Below are positions 5,950 to 9,326 of a stretch of 9,326 nucleotides of DNA, in pieces. Below the pieces are notes generated by a model. It was not told the origin of the DNA. It made no database searches and saw only the letters and a list, made by a program, of their open reading frames with translations. The position numbers were made by a program, and so were the translations under genes. This DNA is from Prevotella sp. UBA4341 (GTDB lineage Bacteria; Bacteroidota; Bacteroidia; Bacteroidales; Bacteroidaceae), in assembly GCA_002393705.1 (NCBI GenBank), contig DGTH01000112.1, positions 350-9,675 on the forward strand, given 5' to 3'. Each line of letters begins with the position of its first letter. Position 1 is the first letter of the stretch.

Positions 5950-7665
5950 CGCATCAATCCACCCTGCCAAGGCCACCAGGGCGGCCGTCCAGTTGATGGC
6001 TATCTCGTTAGAGGCATACGAGCCGGCATCGTCAATGTACGACTCGTCAGGCTGACTGGAGGGGTACGTCAGGTGTGAGGCTTCACGATCCTGCTGGCCA
6101 GGATTGGGTCCGCCCACCAGCATGCCTGGCATGGGGGCCTCTATGCCGTCGGCTATGGAGAGTCGGTGGTGGGGATGCATGGGACTCTTCGTGCCAAACC
6201 CCGTCACGTAGCAGTAGCCCGTAGCGTTACGCCCCAGGATGTAGTCCATGTTCTGCTGGGCAGCAGCCAAGTACTGCTTGTCGCCCGTCAGCAGGTAGCC
6301 ATACATCAGGACGATGCCGTTGACGCAGAACGCCTCGGCCAGACAGCCCCAGGCGAAGTCCTTGGCCGCATTGCCCGAAGGCGTGTTAAAGCCACTTGTA
6401 GGCAGCATGGCTACCTGTTTTTTGCAGTAGTCAAGCAATTGCTCACGACTCGCCTTGCCCAGCTCGTCGTCAGGACAGCCCAGCCAAGCCAGCGTGCCCA
6501 GGGCGGCTACCCCACCCCACGCAGGCAGCAAAAACTGCTCTGACTGCAGGCGCCCAGCCGTCTCGCGGAAGAAGGGGTCCTCCGTCAGCAGGTAGAGTTC
6601 GGTGGCTGCCCAGAACTGCTCGTCGGCGGCGTAGCTGTCGCCATACTCGCCCGTGGTGACGTCAGGGTCGAAGCGGGCATTCATGTCGTTCTGGCTATAC
6701 AGGGCCTGCGGGTGCTCCTCTGCCCAGTGGTAGGCAGCCAGGGCTGCCCGTTCTGCCTTCTCAGCAAAGTCTGGATAGTCCTTACTACCTTTATATATAC
6801 GTGCGGCCTGGGCCATCACGGCGGCAAAGTCAAAGCTGGCCGTCACACTCTTCTGCACCACGTAGCGCTGCTGCTGGCAGGCTGCCGGCATTACCATTCC
6901 CTCGAAGAACGGCGTGGTCAGCTTGTGATAGACACCCCCGTCGTAGGGGTCCTGCATGGTGAGCATCCACTTGAGGTTATACATCAGTTCGTCCAGCAGG
7001 TCGCTGGTCTGATTCGTGGCTTCGGGTATGTCCACCTTCAGCCGGTCGAAGTAGGCCTTATTCTGCTCGTAGGCGCTGAGCATGAGGCTGACGCTGTAGG
7101 CCGAGTTGACAATGTACTTATTGAAGTCGCCGGCATCGTACCAGCCGTAAGGCGAGCTGATGATGGTGCCGGCGGGTCTGCCTGGCGAAGCCGCCGAAGG
7201 GTGCACCATGACGTGCGTGTCAGCATGGCCCAAGGGTCTTGCCCACAGTCCGGCATACTGCGCCTCGATGGGCATGCCCGAGCGGTTCAGGTAGTACGAC
7301 TTGATGGCTCCCTGCGTCAGCTCCGTCAGCGCGTGTTCTTTGATTTCTATAGGCATCTTCTGGCCCTTACACTCCAGCACGTAGCGGCCCGGCTTGCTCA
7401 GGCTGCTGAAGTCCATGACCACTCGGCGCTTGCCTGACCACGGCGACAGGCTGGTGCGCAGGTACTTGGCCTTGGCCACCACCTTGCCGCTTTGGGCGTC
7501 GCGCACGTTGAGCGTCACCTTCTTTCCGCCATTATCCACTACGGCAATCTTATCCTGCTGCGGATAGAAGGCCACTTGATTCACTCTGATGATTTCAGCG
7601 TCCTGTGCACGGACAGCGCTGGTAGTCATGAGGCCGAGCAACACGGCCGGTAGTAGTTTTTTCAT
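5941..7665 (-). CDS. Secreted glycoside hydrolase family 9 (endoglucanase/cellodextrinase-type)
   Basis: This is an inverting glycoside hydrolase that cleaves beta-glucans or related polysaccharides, exported to the periplasm or beyond. From the ATG at 7665 it has 574 residues. Residues 1-20 are a signal peptide (MKKLLPAVLLGLMTTSAVRA|QD) without a lipobox. Residues about 24-108 form the Ig-like N-terminal cellulase domain (IIRVNQVAFYPQQDK...GRYVLECKG). The (alpha/alpha)6 catalytic domain follows. GWYDAGDFNKY places the catalytic base pair at Asp177/Asp180, SPMHPHHR (His497-His500) is the conserved histidine motif, and DDAGSYASNEIAINW places the acid at Glu554. All catalytic residues are intact. 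An in-frame ATG at 7686 overlaps the cca stop (ATGA) and would add seven polar residues. I prefer 7665 because the short MKK signal peptide is standard and the upstream 17 nt are A-rich. Substrate cannot be fixed from sequence; cellodextrin, mixed-linkage glucan or glucosaminide are all possible in GH9. No SusC/SusD pair is nearby, so it does not belong to a visible polysaccharide utilisation locus. Confidence 0.95.
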   Translation of the reverse strand: MKKLLPAVLLGLMTTSAVRAQDAEIIRVNQVAFYPQQDKIAVVDNGGKKVTLNVRDAQSGKVVAKAKYLRTSLSPWSGKRRVVMDFSSLSKPGRYVLECKGQKMPIEIKEHALTELTQGAIKSYYLNRSGMPIEAQYAGLWARPLGHADTHVMVHPSAASPGRPAGTIISSPYGWYDAGDFNKYIVNSAYSVSLMLSAYEQNKAYFDRLKVDIPEATNQTSDLLDELMYNLKWMLTMQDPYDGGVYHKLTTPFFEGMVMPAACQQQRYVVQKSVTASFDFAAVMAQAARIYKGSKDYPDFAEKAERAALAAYHWAEEHPQALYSQNDMNARFDPDVTTGEYGDSYAADEQFWAATELYLLTEDPFFRETAGRLQSEQFLLPAWGGVAALGTLAWLGCPDDELGKASREQLLDYCKKQVAMLPTSGFNTPSGNAAKDFAWGCLAEAFCVNGIVLMYGYLLTGDKQYLAAAQQNMDYILGRNATGYCYVTGFGTKSPMHPHHRLSIADGIEAPMPGMLVGGPNPGQQDREASHLTYPSSQPDESYIDDAGSYASNEIAINWTAALVALAGWIDASF

Positions 7666-7682
7666 TGATCGTGTTTTTATTG

Positions 7683-9179
7683 TCATTGGTCATATTTATC
7701 CTTTATTTCCATGAGCAGCCGTAGGAGCGGCTCCCGCTCGTTGGGCACGCGGTTGTCAAGTACCGCCTCCTTCAGGGCCTTCTTCAGCTCGCCCACCAAC
7801 GGCCCTGGCTGCAGGTGAAACAGCTGCATGATCTCGTTGCCGTCTATGACGGGCTGCAGCAAGCGTTTGTAGTCCTTCTCCTTGAGGTCGGCCAGTTTCT
7901 CACGCACCATGCGGAAGTTCTCCAGGAAGATTTTCTTCCTCACCTCGTTCTTGCTCGTAATGTCAGCCTCGCAGAGCGTCATCAGGTCGTCAATGTCGTC
8001 GCCGGCATCGTTGAGCAGTCGTCTGACGGCCGAGTCGGTCACCTCGTCGTCGGCAATGGCGATGGGGCGCATGTGCAGCTCGACGAGTTTCTCCACGTAC
8101 TTCATCTTCTGGTCCTGCGGCAGTCCCAGTTTCTTGAATATGGAGGGGACCATCCTTGCCCCCGCAATGTTGTGGTTGTGGAACGTCCACCCCTGTTGCG
8201 GGTCCCACCGCTTGGTCTTTGTCTTCCCTATGTCGTGCAGCAGGGCTGCCCACCTTAGATAGAGTGAAGAGTGAAGAGTGTCTCCACTCTCAACAACGTT
8301 CTCTACCACCTCCAGCGTATGGTAGAAATTGTTCTTGTGGGCACGACCGTTCTTCTTCTCCACGACATCGAGTGCAGCCACTTCTGGCAGCAGAATCTGC
8401 ATCAGCCCCGAACGCTGCAGGTACTCCAGCCCGATGCTGGGGTGTCTGGCCATCATGATTTTGTTCAGCTCCACGCCAACGCGCTCGGCACTGACTATCT
8501 TGATGCGGTCAGCCATGCGCTCCAGGGCCTCAAACGTCTCGTCTTCTATCTGGAAGTTCAGCTGCGTGGCAAAGCGTATGCAGCGCAACATGCGCAACGG
8601 GTCGTCGCTGAAGGTGACCCCAGGCTCCAACGGCGTGGCAATGATGCCGTCCTCGAGGTCTGCAAGCCCGTTGAAGGGATCGACCAGCTCGCCAAAGCGC
8701 TCCTTGTTCAGGCAGATGGCCATGGCGTTGATGGTGAAGTCGCGGCGGTTCTGGTCGTCCTCCAAGGTGCCGTCCTCCACGTGCGGCTTCCGCGAGTCGT
8801 GACTGTAGCTCTCCTTGCGGGCCCCGACGAACTCCACCTCTATCTCCTCTCCTCTCTCCTCTCTCCTCTCTTCTCTCTCCTCTCTCATCTTATCTCCTCT
8901 CTCCTCTATGATATATTTTACCTGCGCCGTGCCGAAGTTGCGGAAGACGCTCAGGTGAGCCCTGCGCCCAAGCATGCGCTTCAGCTCTTCGGCCACGCGG
9001 ATGCCGCTGCCCACCACCACTACGTCAATATCGTCAGAGGGGCGTTCAAGAAAGATGTCGCGCACGTAACCGCCTACCACGTAGCACTCCACGCCCAGGC
9101 GGTCGGCAGCTTCACTGATTTGATGAAAGATCTTGAGGTCAAGTATCTCGGCTAATTCGTCGTCACTATACAATTTCAT
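7683..9179 (-). CDS. cca: CCA-adding tRNA nucleotidyltransferase with HD domain
   Basis: This enzyme adds or repairs the 3'-terminal CCA of tRNAs without a nucleic-acid template. From the ATG at 9179 it has 498 residues. The class II nucleotidyltransferase head contains GGYVRD (36-41), the metal-binding DID (Asp50, Asp52), RRDFTINAMA (145-154) and DPLRMLRCIRFA (193-204). The neck and body follow, then an HD phosphohydrolase domain with FYHTLEVVENV and LLHDIGK (His315-Asp316) plus FHNHNIAGA. Two segments look foreign to the family: a Glu/Arg-rich insert at about 91-113 just before VEFVGARKESY, and SGDTLHSSLY (298-307) between the HD helices, where relatives have a short loop. Both coincide with 7-bp DNA repeats, and both keep the frame. 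A longer reading from a TTG at 9215 is rejected because it begins inside the promoter. The gene starts the operon; its stop lies 17 nt from the preferred GH9 start. Confidence 0.95.
   Translation of the reverse strand: MKLYSDDELAEILDLKIFHQISEAADRLGVECYVVGGYVRDIFLERPSDDIDVVVVGSGIRVAEELKRMLGRRAHLSVFRNFGTAQVKYIIEERGDKMREEREERREERGEEIEVEFVGARKESYSHDSRKPHVEDGTLEDDQNRRDFTINAMAICLNKERFGELVDPFNGLADLEDGIIATPLEPGVTFSDDPLRMLRCIRFATQLNFQIEDETFEALERMADRIKIVSAERVGVELNKIMMARHPSIGLEYLQRSGLMQILLPEVAALDVVEKKNGRAHKNNFYHTLEVVENVVESGDTLHSSLYLRWAALLHDIGKTKTKRWDPQQGWTFHNHNIAGARMVPSIFKKLGLPQDQKMKYVEKLVELHMRPIAIADDEVTDSAVRRLLNDAGDDIDDLMTLCEADITSKNEVRKKIFLENFRMVREKLADLKEKDYKRLLQPVIDGNEIMQLFHLQPGPLVGELKKALKEAVLDNRVPNEREPLLRLLMEIKDKYDQ
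8261..8290. repeat. 7-bp tandem repeat with inverted copy inside cca
   Basis: On the plus strand AGAGTGA is repeated twice and followed by AGAGTG (8261-8280), an exact 7-bp tandem. The last AGAGTG then pairs with CACTCT at 8285-8290 around a 4-nt loop, forming a small perfect hairpin. In cca this encodes SGDTLHSSLY (298-307), a segment that does not look like family sequence, between the HIS-containing helix and LRWAALLHDIGK. Confidence 0.8.
8843..8906. repeat. Homopurine heptanucleotide array inside cca
   Basis: The cca sense strand reads GAGAGGA units (8884-8850 holds five, one with a single change) flanked by GAGGAGA copies on both sides, interrupted near 8885-8892. Positions 8843-8886 are 44 nt of uninterrupted pyrimidine on the plus strand. 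The array encodes the Glu/Arg-rich insert near residues 92-113 and adds about 63 nt, nine heptads, so the frame is kept. Near-mirror symmetry of the tract could allow triplex DNA; that is inference. Confidence 0.85.
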
Positions 9180-9184
9180 GGGGT

Positions 9185-9216
9185 CAAAGTTACGAAAGAA
9201 TTTTGACACCAACAAA
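9185..9216 (-). promoter_or_regulatory. Bacteroidota-type promoter for cca
   Basis: Reading the minus strand, TTTG (9216-9213) and TAACTTTG (9192-9185) match the Bacteroidota sigma-ABfr -33 and -7 consensus (TTTG and TAnnTTTG), with a 20-nt gap, which is the usual spacing. Only five bases separate the -7 box from the ATG at 9179, so transcription should begin within a few bases of the start codon. This gives an almost leaderless message and rules out the upstream TTG start. The match to consensus is seen directly; activity is inferred. Confidence 0.75.
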
Positions 9217-9256
9217 CTTTCCCTGCATTTTTACGACATTTTAGGGGTTCCGCCGT

Positions 9257-9326
9257 TTCTCCCGAAGAGAAATGCCGGTTCTCTGGTGGAGAAGTGCCGG
9301 CTCTCTGGGAGAGAAGTGCCGGTTCT
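9257..9326. repeat. 22-bp tandem hairpin repeat array running off the window
   Basis: Three contiguous 22-bp units (9257-9278, 9279-9300, 9301-9322) are followed by the first four bases of a fourth. In every unit positions 11-15 are GAGAA and positions 17-22 are TGCCGG; positions 1-5 are TTCTC in units 1 and 2 and CTCTC in unit 3. TTCTC and GAGAA can pair around a variable 5-nt loop (CCGAA, TGGTG), and successive CCGG blocks can pair outside that stem. Variation is concentrated in the loop. A degenerate CGCCG just before 9257 may be the remains of an earlier unit. The period is not a multiple of three, which argues against coding. The array lies upstream of the cca promoter; its full length and the next gene are outside the window. 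Confidence 0.85.

Noticed and set aside
8843..8906. The Glu/Arg-rich tract in cca as a coiled-coil or regulatory domain
   Set aside because: The DNA is a simple 7-bp tandem repeat and the residues follow from it; only about 21 residues are involved, with no hydrophobic heptad pattern, so a folded domain is unlikely.
8271..9155. Plus-strand reading frame of 294 codons opposite cca, and other plus frames such as 3565-4656 and 6712-7437
   Set aside because: They mirror well-supported minus-strand genes, show no motifs, signal peptides or plausible starts, and would require long antisense overlaps.
9257..9326. CRISPR array
   Set aside because: The units are directly adjacent with no unique spacers, the period is only 22 bp, and no cas gene is visible.

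Overview
The window carries seven protein genes, all on the minus strand and tightly packed. It looks like core chromosome of a Bacteroidales species, most likely Prevotella or a relative. The reasons are: a BamA, UppS and DUF6089-type outer-membrane protein arrangement typical of that order; a DUF6242-type lipoprotein with a Bacteroidota surface-export signal; Bacteroidota promoter boxes (TAnnTTTG at -7); and few Shine-Dalgarno sites. There are no RNA genes, insertion sequences, phage genes or CRISPR arrays. No gene-free stretch exceeds 300 bases; the longest are about 147 bases at the right edge and about 93 bases at 4864-4956.

Layout, in transcription order from the right edge. An array of 22-bp repeats runs off the window end (9257-9326). 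Next comes a promoter (9185-9216), then a first likely operon: cca-type tRNA nucleotidyltransferase with HD domain (7683-9179), a secreted family 9 glycoside hydrolase (5941-7665) and an aldo/keto reductase with a shortened C-terminus (4957-5895). A second promoter-like site (4891-4898) precedes a second likely operon: DUF6242-type surface lipoprotein (3679-4863), DUF6089-type outer-membrane beta-barrel protein (2936-3628), uppS (2179-2910) and bamA (2161 to beyond position 1, C-terminus outside the window).

The second operon is an envelope-building set. UppS makes the C55 lipid carrier for peptidoglycan and surface glycans, BamA inserts outer-membrane beta-barrels, and the two preceding genes encode envelope proteins, one a barrel and one a lipoprotein. 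The first operon mixes tRNA maturation, polysaccharide cleavage and a reductase, with no obvious common pathway.

The most unusual structure is a recurring 7-bp periodicity. Short arrays of heptanucleotides, with different units at each place, occupy four gene junctions (about 2160-2180, 2912-2946, 3649-3683, 5908-5949) and also intrude into coding sequence: twice in cca (8843-8906 and 8261-8280) and once in the bamA signal peptide (2064-2091). At the four junctions the array contains the stop codon of the upstream gene, and in three of them stop triplets recur so that all frames are closed. Inside genes the sense-strand units contain no stop. I know of no named element of this kind. The 22-bp hairpin repeats at 9257-9326 are a second unexplained element.
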